A program made the position numbers and the translations under genes. Below are positions 41,338 to 53,129 of a stretch of DNA of 64,000 nucleotides, in pieces. Location: the NCBI GenBank assembly GCA_947034885.2, contig OX344758.2, positions 8,062,501 through 8,126,500 of the forward strand. The letters run 5' to 3'. Positions within the stretch are counted from its first letter, which is position 1, and every line of letters starts with the position of its first letter. The notes under the pieces were generated by a model that had not been told where the DNA came from, did no database searches, and saw only the letters and a list, made by a program, of their open reading frames with translations. Source of the DNA: Thuidium tamariscinum (lineage: Eukaryota > Streptophyta > Bryopsida > Hypnales > Thuidiaceae).

Positions 41338-44300
41338 ATGCCCCAGTTTCCCAATTGGGATGACCCCCGACACGACCACTACCAACACCAACATGCTGTA
41401 ACTTCTTCCCCAGCGCTCGTGCTCTTCCAGCCCGAACGGCCCACCAGCTTCCAACGCTCGGATGGGGCGGCGGCTGCGGCTGCTGCTGCTGCTGCTGCAA
41501 TTGCTGCACAAGTGGTGAAGGAGGAGAAGCAGAGGTGGCACCTGGGAGTTTCCGAGACCCAAACGAACGCAGACATTGGGGAGCATTCCTGGAGGAGGAG
41601 GAGTCCCAGGTGGGTGGATTTTGAAGCTGGTTGAGGACTTGCAGTCCGCTGGGTTGGTTGGTCTTTGCTTGTGTGACGGAAGTGTGTGTGTGTGTGTGTG
41701 TGTCTGTTGGGTTGGAGGATTGGGTTGTGTATGTTGGGTTGCTGTCGATGGAGTTTCTTGGTGGGGAAGGGAGCAAGGGAATGGGTTTGTCGTGGGAGGG
41801 TTGGAGGTCGTGTAATGGTCAATGCGTAGGGTGAGTGCAATGCGGGGGTGCTGGAGTGGAGAATGGAGAAGGGGGGGTTGGCAAGAGGTGCAGAGTATTA
41901 GAGTTCTTTCCGATTGGGACCAATTGGATGTTTCAGTCGGGGAGTGGCTTGGTTGGGGGTATTGGTGTTTGTGAATAATGTTGGGACACTCCGTTTGTAT
42001 TGTCTTTTGGTATGTGGTACTGCGTAAGAATATTCTGCGTTATGGGAGGGAGAACGGGAGCCCCGAGAATTTTTCATTTTCGGAATGGAAATAGGGAAGA
42101 GGGGAATTAGTATTTCAATTCTCCACCACTAGGGGTGGTCGAATACGGAATGCATGGCTACCGATGTGGTCGACATTTTGTGAAATGCTCGGCAATAGGT
42201 AGTGTGGCCAGGAGGCGATCGTGCTACTACTGTTCCTATTACTATTACTACGACTACGACTGCAGGTTAATGAATTTGCATGGTGCTTGTGACTTGGAAA
42301 CCGTGACCTCCAAAATCTCGATTACAATTCTTCCATTCTACAGGGCATGCAGACAGTTGGCATGGGGATGGTCCTCTGAGAATGGTCGAGCGAGGGATCG
42401 ACCGAGCGAGCGTGTCAAGGTGTGAGCCCCATTGAATGATGAGAGCCCTTGCCATGTCATGATGGAATAACTACGAGACGATCTTTTCTTAATTGTAGTA
42501 TTGTCGATCTCTTTGAGAGGGTACGTGTCGTCGGTCGGGCCAAGGAAATTGAAAGGAGGACGTCTCTACATACTCCAGGGATCGTCCTTGGCCGAGGGAC
42601 GAGGGTAGTAGAATAGATGTATGGTGGCGGCGAGGGCTCTGGCGGGCATTATGTGAACCGGCTGCCCAAGCATGCTCGTCTTTCTAGGTACCACTCTTCG
42701 AGGCCCCTAGAGTAACGAATGCAGTCGGTGGGGATGCCATCTGATCTTGACCTAATTTGGGGGAACATTGGGCTTTTCTGATGTTCATGGACCGCTTGCT
42801 TTTGAGGGGTGGGGTGGGGGTTAGAGGTCATTCGAGATTGGTGTGATCAACTTTCTCATGCATTTGGTTTTCGCTGCAGAGTTGTGTGATCTTTTTTGGG
42901 TGATTGTTGTGGGAATGGAATTGGAATGGAATGAATGAAGCTTATGTTTGGTGGACAGAATGCAAGGACTCGCGGAGCAAATGAATGGGGAAGCTGGACT
43001 GCTGCAGCGAGGGAAGCAACCGCGGCCTTTGGAGGATGGGAACTGGGTTTGTGATGACCCGTCTTGCGGAAACGTGAATTATCCGCGGAGGACCGAGGTG
43101 AACCCACCTCGCCTGTGAATTTTTGTATCCTTGAAATTGTGGTTCTCCTCCAGTTTCGAAATCACTTTTTAGATTCAAAAGGGCAGTTATTGACTATTTT
43201 GTAGGTTTAATGCTGATTCAAACGCCATGTTTGCCAAAATGTGAATTAGTTTATCACTACATGGATAAGATTAGAAACACCATGTACCATGGAATGTGAA
43301 TCTCAAGCTTCCATTTCTCTTGTTGACATTTTTCTCAATAGCTTCTCTTTATTGAATCTCTTTCCATAGTGGTCCCAAGAATAAACCAAGTACACTTTTC
43401 TGCCAGAAAATGGTTTATTTAAGTCATCCACTGTATGGCATATGCTATTTTGGTGGCATATTTAGATTATGGATGGCGCTAAATAGATTGAACGGTGTAG
43501 CTGGGTGGCCTTTCACAATTGTTTTGAGAATTTTCGCATGTAACTGGCATTGCATTGGCATTGTGAAATTGTTCTCTCTTCTTCAATGCGTATTTTTGAT
43601 CAGTTGTGGCTGAACTTTGTGACTTTGTACCATGTGTTGGGATCTCAAATGCTGACAATCCATGGACATGGACATGCAGTGCAATAAGTGTGGGAAGCGG
43701 AGGGGGCCACTGGGAGATGCTGTAGTGAAGGCGTACATAGACACAATCAAAATTGCTCGCGATATGGGCCCTGGATCAGGGTTAGCTCCCCATCTGGTGA
43801 GAGTCTCTTTTGCACAAAAATTTCTCAAGCAACTGAAAAAGCGACTGGTAGTGGTTGAATTGGAAAAGTCTGGATCTGGCAATTTGCACCAAATATAGTT
43901 TGAATTCTGATATTTTTACTTAACTTCTCCAAACTGGCAACGAGTTTGCAAACTGTAAGCTTGTGAACGCCAATCAACGCTACAGTTCGTAATGAAGAGT
44001 AACGTCGAAGACAAATTAGAACCTTGTAAAACAGTGCTTTTCTCCAACTATCAAAAAACAGATTTTACTATGGACTATCTGGCGCGTCATTGAAGCCTGT
44101 GTCACCCTGGCATGACTTCAGGAAACCCATTTTTAGCTGGAAACGGTGAACTGATCGTATTGAAGTAGCTTGATGCTGCTCAGTATGTAACGATACGGCC
44201 CACCCTGGATAAGTGTTACGTCCTGGTGTCTGTTAAGACTCACCTAAATACCCTACAAAGCATGAATTGTTTAAACGCTTAACAACCTTCCTCTCACCGA

Positions 44301-47300
44301 CACTCGTACATTATTTAGCACTTTCACATGTATAAAAATGTGGGGGTTCATTCATCTCCTCAAAATCTTGTACTGACATTAATCACTTATACTTTTGACG
44401 TGAAACCAATGAATCTCAATTTAATCTCACCGCTCGATTGCGTGAGTGTTAGTGCGTATGAGCTAAAGTATGCGCACTAGTAATCGTCACTAATTCTAAT
44501 TCCAACTGAGCATAGTTATTATTATTAGCCATAAATTATTTTTATGGAATCTTATTGGTAGAAAGAGGATTTCAGCAATGCATTATTTGGACATAGTATG
44601 AATAAGTTCCAAATTTTCAAAACACTGTCTGTAGGTGTATCAAAAACCAACACTATACTCTCCTAGACTCTCATGTTTTGATGGTGTACATCTTGTGTCA
44701 TCAATATCTGTGACCTTAGTACTTGACAGTTTTAGTTTTGGATGTGCGTACTCCCAAGTGATTGATGTTGTACCCACACATATATATTAATTGCAGATTT
44801 CGGGAGATCAAGGGGGCATCCTTCCGCGAAACATGATGTCCCACATGGGCGGTGCTGAATCGCAACAGTCCGGGATGTCCATCTCCCCAGCATCCAGTCA
44901 CGCAACTGTGGGCGACATGGAGCATTGGATGGGCGGAGGCTTCGACACAACCCCGCTTCTGCCCTCGTTCGCCTCGCATTATGTGACGGGAGATGGAGGC
45001 CTGTCGGGACGTAGATCCACTCTCAGGTATTGATTACTCAAAGCTCTCGACTGCAGAGTCTAGATCATCGTGAGTTGAGTGCGTTAGGGCCATCGTTTTT
45101 CATCTTTTGGCAGTCTTTCTCCGTGTCGTTGGTTATTGGAATTTGAGGATTGGAACTGAGTATTTGCACCGAAGGGCCTGGCAGTAAGAATAGGAAATCG
45201 CTTTTTGTTAATAGTTCGTTATAGTAACTTCCAAATTATGAATTCAAACGTTCAACAAATGTAGGACATGATTTCTTCTTTTTAATAAGTATTAATATTG
45301 AAACATGAAGGAACGGAACAAGATGTTTTTCGGGAAACATGTTGTTACGTTGAAGCTTCCCAAGTGGATATGGCAGGAGACTTTTGGGGCCATTTGGACA
45401 CTGGACCTCTAAGTGCCCACGCTGAAATTAGAGTTCCACGCTGGAAGCCACTGGTTGATTATAGTAATTTCCAAAACTGTTTTTTGACCTTCAGAAGTGT
45501 AGGGTTTGATTTTCTCTTGGTTTGTTTTGTTACTTGAAGCTTCTTAAATGATCTATTATCGTGTCTACTGATATGGACGCAACCACTCTGGTTCATTTGG
45601 ACATTTAGGGCTTAATTAATATCAGTTTTTAGCAATGTGGCAAAATGGAACTGGCAGAACAATCCCTGCTCACGGTTAGCTCTTGAGAAAACAGAGGTAG
45701 ATTTGGAGCAATGGATTATTACTCCCTGCACGCCTATAACTGATAACTGGGTTAACCCTTAAACGAGATTTGAGGTCCCAGGACTTGGATTTCAGAATCT
45801 TTCTTAAATGGCATCATTTAGCTTGCGCAAATTACCAATCAATGATGGGCTTCTGCTCTCCTCAAGCGCATGGGCAACCTCAAGGAAATTCTTATCAAAC
45901 CTTTCAATGCAAAAACTACAACTTGAGAACTCCAAGACCTAGCTTGATAGATGCATCTTGTGAAGACAAAGAGAATGATACGAAGGAAGTACACATGTAT
46001 TACTGAAAACCCAACTCCTCCCTCGCTCAGACTGGGTCTGTCATTTAAGGGTCAATATCCCTGGATGGCCGTAATGGTCAATTAGACAGGGTTGCATTGA
46101 GGATGGCTTGAGACGTTACCAATTGATGGCATGTCATTACTATGATTTCATCCTGATTTTTAACTTTAAAATAATTCATCCTGATTTTAACTTTACAATG
46201 ATTTCATCCTGATTTTTTGGTTGATGGTGCTGTTATTTCTTTTCTCAGCGCCGCCACCGAAGGGAAGCGACTAGCCGAGCAGTTGGTGGCCTCTTTCGCC
46301 GCGTCCACCGACCCCGTGGGCGACGCAGGCGAGTGTTTGGCTTCCGCCGCGCTGTGGCTGCAAACCATGAAGTCTCGACTGCAAACCTCAGGAGACCCAT
46401 CAGGTGGGGCTTTGATCTTTTAGATTTTTGTCATTTTTTCATTTTGGAAAGGATATATATTCCAAAGTGAACTTGTAACACAACCATATGGTGATTTAGC
46501 ATTAGCAAACTCATGTTAAGCTGCTGCTGCTTCTAGTGCCATGGCAGCAGCTAACTTCCTGGCCATGAGGAGGCTCATTACTAACCATCATCCTGGGGCT
46601 GCTGCTATCAACAGCGTTTTCTATTTATTCAAATAATCTAGTTTTCGAACCGACACATGTAATGTTTTTCACTCAGGCTAATTTTTAAATTTTTTTAAAA
46701 ATCCTCCATTTAGATTATACTTTCCACAATGTGATCCATCAAAGTGGTCAATTTAAAATCACGAATTCTCAGTACTTACAGGTTTAACATGCTGTCTTCG
46801 CCCTTTCCTTCAGGTGGAAACAACTCCGGGGGCCCGGGTGGATTGGGGAACCTGGCCATCAACTCCGGAGGGCCTGGCCTGGCGTATGGGAACACGCTGG
46901 GGAACTATTTGGCAAGGGGGAACTTGGCTGGAGCGGTGGGAAGTCCTTCGAGTGTTCGTGGGATCATGGGGAGACCGGGGTTGCGCTTCGAGGATTACAA
47001 GGACCGGCCCAGCGACTTCTTGCGAGTATGAGCCCTATCTGCAAAGTTTTAGATGAAACCAGTTTGTAGGGAAAGGCTCAAAGTTCACTTGTTTAATGTA
47101 TGGAGAATCTAATGTGTTGTTATGGTTAAATGGAGCCTCTTTTTTAGCGCATCTTATGGAGAAAGTGATCTGCAAAATAATTTCGTGTTTTGAACTTGGA
47201 GCTCACGTCGTTTTTGAACGTCCAAGCTTAAGGTCCCAGACGTCTAGTGGCATGGGTTATCACCATTCTTCGCTGATCGTGTACAGAGTTCTGTGGGCTA

Positions 47301-48096
47301 GGAATTTGGGGATCCCGCAGCAGTGAATGCAACAGCCATGGGAGGCGGGCAGAAGCCCGAACCGGGCGTCAACGGCAACTGGGAATGTGAAGATTGTAAA
47401 AACGTCAACTTTCCCAGGCGGTGAGCTATTCCGCAACTCTTCGTTCTTTTTTTTCTGCTCTCACTGTTTTTTAAGTTGCAGAAGATGAAACGTAGATGAA
47501 ACGGGATTTCGAGTCCGGTTAGACTGTTTCAAGAGCTTTTTTACATCATCATATCGATAGCCGTCCCCTATGATTCTTGGTCACGTCTCCTTAATCCTTA
47601 TGGCCTCAGTGATTATCATGCAGAAAACCTCTTCGTAAGAATTTAGACCTCCGTATGACTGCAGTGAGACCTATCCATGAAACATGGCGCAGATCGATTC
47701 TCTGTATGAATTTGTCTAAAAGTTTTCTTGAAGCCGTCTCATTGGACTGAGAGAACCTTGTTGCGTCGATCCAGACTTATCCTCTTCAGTCTTTCGATAC
47801 TTGAGTATCAGGTCTGAAGCAGGAATGGACCAAATGTTGGGCACACCTTTGAATGATAGATTTTTCTTCGTTATGTTTTGATGAATTCCATGCCATTCCA
47901 AACCAACACTTCTTTCAGTGTGATGAAGAAACCATGTTTGGCTTTTTGCATTATCTGGTGGCATTCATTCAAGGGGTGGGGCTTCATTAGGACCAACTGC
48001 TTTCAATGCCACAAACGGCGGGGCCCCAAAGGAGACGAGATCGTTCGCAAATATGTTCGGTCTTTGATCGAAGACCCCGGGAGCCTGCGCACCTGA
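41338..48096 (+). CDS. Protein with two RanBP2-type zinc fingers (eight exons)
   Basis: RanBP2-type fingers bind single-stranded RNA or ubiquitin; the target here is unknown. Exons 41338-41609, 42959-43097, 43680-43796, 44797-45026, 46249-46403, 46814-47025, 47302-47420 and 47991-48096 join in frame to 449 aa. Finger 1 has C122, C127, C138 and C141 (NWVCDDPSCGNVNYPRR). Finger 2 has C404, C407, C418 and C421 (NWECEDCKNVNFPRR). Each finger is followed by KRRGP-x-GD and a basic helix, so the whole module of about 60 residues is duplicated. An intron cuts each finger just before the second cysteine pair (phase 0 and phase 2). Exon 1 encodes a poly-alanine run near residues 44-54. The middle is Ser/Gly/Met-rich, and exon 6 is glycine-rich. 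The N-terminal exon is the least certain: its frame and donor fit, but an upstream or alternative first exon is possible. A nuclear RNA-binding role is an inference. Confidence 0.85.
41681..41703. repeat. (GT)n microsatellite in intron 1 of the zinc-finger gene
   Basis: About eleven GT units lie shortly after the exon 1 donor. Confidence 0.9.
45752..46055. mobile_element. Probable 300-bp TTAA-flanked MITE in intron 4 of the zinc-finger gene
   Basis: TTAA at 45752-45755 is followed by CCCTTAAACGAGA. The other end reads TGTCATTTAAGGG followed by TCAA at 46052-46055. The inverted repeats are short and imperfect, and one flanking TTAA is mutated. The ends resemble the larger TTAA family (CCC start, TTAA flank). 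It lies wholly within the intron and does not touch the exons. Confidence 0.5.
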
Positions 48097-48916
48097 CAAT
48101 GAATGGAGCTCGACTTCACTGGACTTCACTGCCTGGCCGCTGCTGGTTGCTGCTGCAGCTGCTTCACACTCTGTATCAAAGGTTTCTCAAACAATATTAT
48201 GCCACTAGTTTGCTATGATCACACGCATTTGGGTTTACTTTTATCTGATCAGGTAGTACGAAAAAATCAATCTTCTTAGCTATAATTTCATCTCTAATTT
48301 TATCACATGGGCCCTTCCAAGAGTGAGTGAGTGCCTCGGTTGACCATAGTTCCCTTGACCACCTTAGTCATTGGTTTACGGTTTGTAATCTTTAATCTTT
48401 CCTGATTAGCTGAGCTAATCCGCTATGATGTGAATCCCTTGCCCCGCCCCTCCCCCCTCGCTTAGCCTTGCCTTGCCTTTAGTGTTGTTACCTCTTGCTG
48501 GCTAGTTAGCTAGTTAGCGAGATCCCCTGTAGAAAGAAGCCGACAAAGATTGGGTTTTACAGAAGAAGAAAAGTACTCATCAGGTTGTCCAAGCACAGGT
48601 TGGTCAGGTTCAAAATCCGTCGATATTTCATGGTAACTTCCATTCAGGTCGGTCAGAGCTGCTGCTGCTATTGCTACTTGGGTTGGAGGATTGGTCTAGT
48701 GGTGAAGCGTAGCTGAAAGCTCATCTGGCCCTCGTAGAATAAAAGACCTCATGGATGTAAAGAAAGAAGAAAAAAAGTGAATGAATGCAAGGGGTGATTC
48801 AGCTACTTGAACACCCAACATTTTGATTATGTTTATGATTTTGTGCAATGAGTTATCATGTTCATTTTGGGGTTTAGTGCAATACATGATAAGGAGTCTG
48901 CTTGGAAAGCAACCAT
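48097..48916 (+). other. 3' region of the zinc-finger gene
   Basis: This is GC-moderate sequence with an AATAAA at 48738-48743 as a candidate poly(A) signal about 640 bases after the stop. Near 48692 the words GGTCTAGTGGTGAAG resemble a Pol III A box, but no B box follows at the right distance, so no tRNA or SINE is called. Confidence 0.4.
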
Positions 48917-49327
48917 TTAACCCATTAAGGACCGAGTCAATGATTGGTTGATGACTCTAGTTGAAAATGATACGTTTTTATTAGTAGTCTCTGATTGAAA
49001 ATGACAGGTAGTCACTTCAACAACTGATGAAAACATGTCATTTGCAATTAAGGGCTGGTTGCATTTTTCATGGGCTTATGTGAACAAATTTTTTTTTTTT
49101 CATATTTGAGAGAAATGGATGCCACATGTAGCTAAAGTGGTTTGATTATTTTCAAAGCAATGTTGAATTAGTTACATGATTTTTCTAAAATGTTAGTCCT
49201 AGTACCTATTCCTAATTGTAGGTTTGATAAAATGCAAACATATGTGGAATGTAAAGAGAGATGGGGAAGTCTAGAAGAAGCTTATTGATTCATAGTGAAG
49301 AACAAGGGAGGGTCCTTAAAGGGACCA
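48917..49327. mobile_element. Possible TTAA-flanked MITE
   Basis: TTAA at 48917-48920 is followed by CCCATTAAGGACC. About 400 bases later GGTCCTTAAAGGG is followed by ACCA. The ends are inverted repeats with one mismatch, but the second flank is not TTAA. The interior does not match the other copies. The call is tentative. Confidence 0.35.
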
Positions 49328-51888
49328 ATGGTAGTTTAAATACATTAATGTATTGATGTTATAGCTTTTTGAAATGGATCACATTGCATGTTAAATCAAT
49401 CCACACTACAATGCAAATACATTACTGACACTTGAATGTGCCCTCACTTCCTCTCTAGTCCATTTATTGTCAATTATAGTTACAATTTAGAACTTCATTA
49501 TGTTCATTTTATCTTGAATTGTAGGGCTCATTTGAAGACAATGGTCACTTTAAGTGCAAACTACTACATGTCACTAGTTTTTGTGGTACCCTTTTCTTTG
49601 GATTGGTTTGGTGCGCATCAAATACTTGTCATTTGGACATTCAAAATGGGAATTGAAGTGGAGTTGTGAATTTTGATTGTTTGAGCATGTGTTTGCGGTT
49701 GAATTTGTCTCCAATTATGTTCACAATGGTAAGGGTATTTACACTTGAAAATTGGTTTGTGTTATGTTGGTTCACCCAAGTTGACCTTGGAATGCTGGAT
49801 TGGTCACTATAGAGATCATCCTTTGGGGGGTTTCATCGATCATTTGCTTTAAAAAATCAAGGATACTCATTGGAGGTCAAATTGTTGTACAAGGATAATT
49901 CCAAGGATAATTATCTATTTAGAAGGATTCTTTGCCATCCATTGGACACTTCAAGATGATACTTTTAGGATGTTTTTAATATAATAGGACATGTATCGAA
50001 CATTACGATTTCCAATGCCAACGTGATGTTGACTTTTCTTGTTGGGATGTTTGTAAGGATTGGTTGAAATACATCTTGATGCATTAGGATTGCAACTACA
50101 TATTGATAGCTAGGAGATTATTAATTAAAATTTTAGTACATTTGATTAATTGTTGGTATGAACAATTGATTGAAGTCATCAGGTTCAACTTTCCATTCAT
50201 CTAGTTGATGAATGTCCATCAATTGGACAAAATGTCCGTCAATTGGGTAAACATTCTAATGATGGCGGGACATCTTCTAGATGGACTAGACAAATAGATT
50301 TGAAGCCCTAAAATCCTATTGGTTTAGAACTCAATTGATTCATTTCTCATATCACACAAATTCAATCAAAGCAAGTTCTTTAAAGTTTAATCTATTCACT
50401 ACTCATAGTTCAATGCAACAAAAGTGAAGTTTTCAAACATTTGAAATCTTCTTCAAAACAAAAGTCAAAATTGTGGAAAATCCTAATTGAGTATGAAAGA
50501 ATCTTAGGGTCAAGTTGCCTAAGATGAAGCATGAAAAAATCATAGAAGCAGGCGCGTCCTAGCATGCCTTTTGCTTAAAACTTCCTAGCTAAAATACACC
50601 TCATTGCTAGAAAAATAACACAACAAAACAAATACACTCACCCCTCCATCGATCACCCCTATAGGTAGTAGAAATCAATTATTTACGATTGAATGTTTCA
50701 TCTCCATCCTAGAGCTAGTCTCAATGCATCTTTTGGTGTCAAGATATTTTGTGAAACTAAAGCACTTATATGTGTGGAGTAGTTTGTAAGTTGAATTTTA
50801 ATTGGAAAACACTTAATGCAATCTCATTTAGAGTAGTTCTAATTAGTTCCATTTCCTTCCTTAGGCTTATTGCATGTTTGAAGTATGTATTTGTGTGTTG
50901 AAAAGCAAGATGCTTGTCATATCTTTGGCTTGTAGTTTCTTGTCATAAATAGGGGTTGTCTTGTCCTTTTGAGGTTGAATTTAGTCTTTAATCATTTGTA
51001 ATGATTTTGTTTTTCATCCCTATCCTTTTTAAGAATCACTTCCCTTTTAAAAAATAAAATTTGATGCAACAATCCTCTTATTTGCTTTGTATCAAAATCT
51101 ATTGGCACTATTATGTATAAATAAGAGGTGTGTTTCTATGATTGGAAGTTAGTTGATTGCACTAACAATGGTCATTTTAAAAGTCTGATTGCACAAAAGA
51201 GACCTTGACAATTTAGAGACTAAAGAGGAACAATGAGTATCAAAAGGCACACCTATGTGTTTGGAGATTGTAAATAATGTTTGGTTTGAAAGGAGAGTTG
51301 GCCAAATATTTGAAAACTTCTTGCAATTTTTCATTTGAGCATTTAGTTTGTGGCCAAACAAGTCCATGAATTACAAATTCTTTTGCATAATTTAAACCCA
51401 AACAACCGTAAAAATTGTTTTTACTTTAGATTCTTAAAACCAAAGACATTAGTGTACTCCAAATGTATTGTTGCCACAATCAAAACAAAAGTAAAATCAG
51501 TTTTCTAGCTTTTTAAATTTGTATATAAAAACTTCAAAGTTCTATATCTTTTGCTCTATAGGTCCAAACACTACAAAAGCCCTTGCATTCTTCCTTGCAA
51601 AGAGCTTTTTTAATGGTACCAAGAATGCAACCAAGGGACACACAGTCCAAAAGATTTGACTAAAGCAAACAAAACAAACTAATAGCCTCATTTAAGGTAT
51701 CAACGGATAGATGGATGAACTTAGTTTTGGGTGGACAATTTTAGAGGTGCAAAAGTTTCCTCAAAAGATCTTGTCCCCCACAAAAATTATCCTATACCAA
51801 AAATCTGATACAAAGCATCTTTGCACTTGGTACAAATTTTTTCTTTGAGACACCTAAATCTCTTAATTTTTTTTGGTAGAAATTGCCA
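49328..51888. other. Intergenic AT-rich DNA
   Basis: I recognise no gene, RNA or repeat ends in this 2.5-kb stretch. Confidence 0.5.
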
Positions 51889-52195
51889 CATTAGATGAAA
51901 TTTGAGGGCATTAGGAGACTACGAGTTCTCGGACTGCGGGAACGTAGTTTCTGCCTTGTGAACTCGAATCCTACGTGGTCGGGACACTACCACGTAATAA
52001 TTTTTTTTTCAAATATTTTTTGGGACTTATTTTCATATTTCAGAACCCAAATTTTTTATTTTTTATTTTTTTATTTTATTTTTATTTATTTTTTATTTTG
52101 GGTAAAAGTCGGCCTGACAACAGCCAACGGCAGTGGGAGCCGTTTCGGGAACAGACCCGAAACGGCCCTGTAATGCCCTCATATTTCATCTAATG
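51889..52195. mobile_element. MITE with 25-bp terminal inverted repeats and internal hairpin
   Basis: The left end reads CATTAGATGAAATTTGAGGG followed by CATTA. The right end is its inverted copy with one mismatch (TAATGCCCTCATATTTCATC, then TAATG). Just inside the right end lies a perfect 11-bp stem: GCCGTTTCGGG (52139-52149), a 6-base loop, and CCCGAAACGGC (52156-52166). The centre is a long ATTTT-rich run. The target duplication is unclear, so the superfamily is not assigned. It is non-coding. Confidence 0.72.
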
Positions 52196-53129
52196 ATTAT
52201 AAATAATTATCAAGCAAAGGAACAAACATTAATATTGCAAAGCACTATTAGAAATCCGTATTTTTTATATTGTTTTCAAAACAAAGAAGGCCTATCATGT
52301 TTTTCACATGTTAGTATGATAAATAATGAATAGCCATATGTGAGCTACCGATTTGTCACTTGGGACTCACTTTTCTTCTTTTTTTCAATTTTTTTCAAAA
52401 TATAGTATGTAAAATAGTACATAAAATCCAAATAATAGTATAAAACTAAAATAGATATGTTACATGCTAATATAGTATTTGGTCATATTTTGAGTGTTTG
52501 TAACCATTTAGATCAAAACCCTGCTTGTAAATAGGTTAGAAATCTGTAAAACTCAAATAAAATTTATTTTTGGTAGATTTACTTAAAATAGTCCCACCTA
52601 TTGTGCATGAGATGAAGTTGGCTAAAATAGGTTTAAAAGAATTTGGGGAGAACCATAGAGCCTAGTTTCTTGAATAGGTTTCAAATTCTCAATCGATTTC
52701 TATTTTTTTTGTAGAAACCCCACTATTAGGCTATAAGTTTGGAAAACATGGTGACGGACCAATGAAGGAAATCTATGGCCAAAAAATGGTGTTTTGGAGT
52801 TGAATTCATGCTAAAAACTCAATGGCAAAGTCACTTTGTCAAGATTCTTTACTATGTGGAAGATTCCTCGGACCCTGATAATTCAAGGATGGCGTGGGAT
52901 TTTACTATCCTTTGACAATCATGTAGAGCCTATATATATGCTTACACATTTTTTTGGATTCCACAGGAGGTCCCTGTAGTCTAAGTTTTGTCTAAATCCT
53001 ACAACACCTAGGACTATAGTATAGGGGTTCAAATCTAGGGGAATGATCAAATAGTCTAATGTATTGTGGCTAAAGTCACTTGTAATTAGAAATGGAATAG
53101 GAAATACACAATATTAACACTTCAATTTC
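52196..53129. other. Intergenic AT-rich DNA
   Basis: I recognise nothing in this stretch. Confidence 0.5.

Noticed and set aside
40958-41401. 147-codon plus-strand frame
   Set aside because: It begins inside repeat R2 and runs in another frame through the leader and first exon of the zinc-finger gene. Low-complexity composition explains it.
41291-41840. Long minus-strand frames (83-161 codons) rich in Q, S and T
   Set aside because: They mirror the GCT/GCA alanine repeat and the GT microsatellite of the + strand gene. They are shadow frames.
43781-43782. Alternative exon 3 donor of the zinc-finger gene at 43781
   Set aside because: It would leave two bases and shift exon 4 out of frame. 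The donor at 43797 keeps phase 0 and has a better consensus (CTG/GTGAGA).
48690-48760. Possible tRNA-derived SINE or tRNA (A-box-like GGTCTAGTGGTGAAG)
   Set aside because: No B box at the right distance and no cloverleaf could be drawn.
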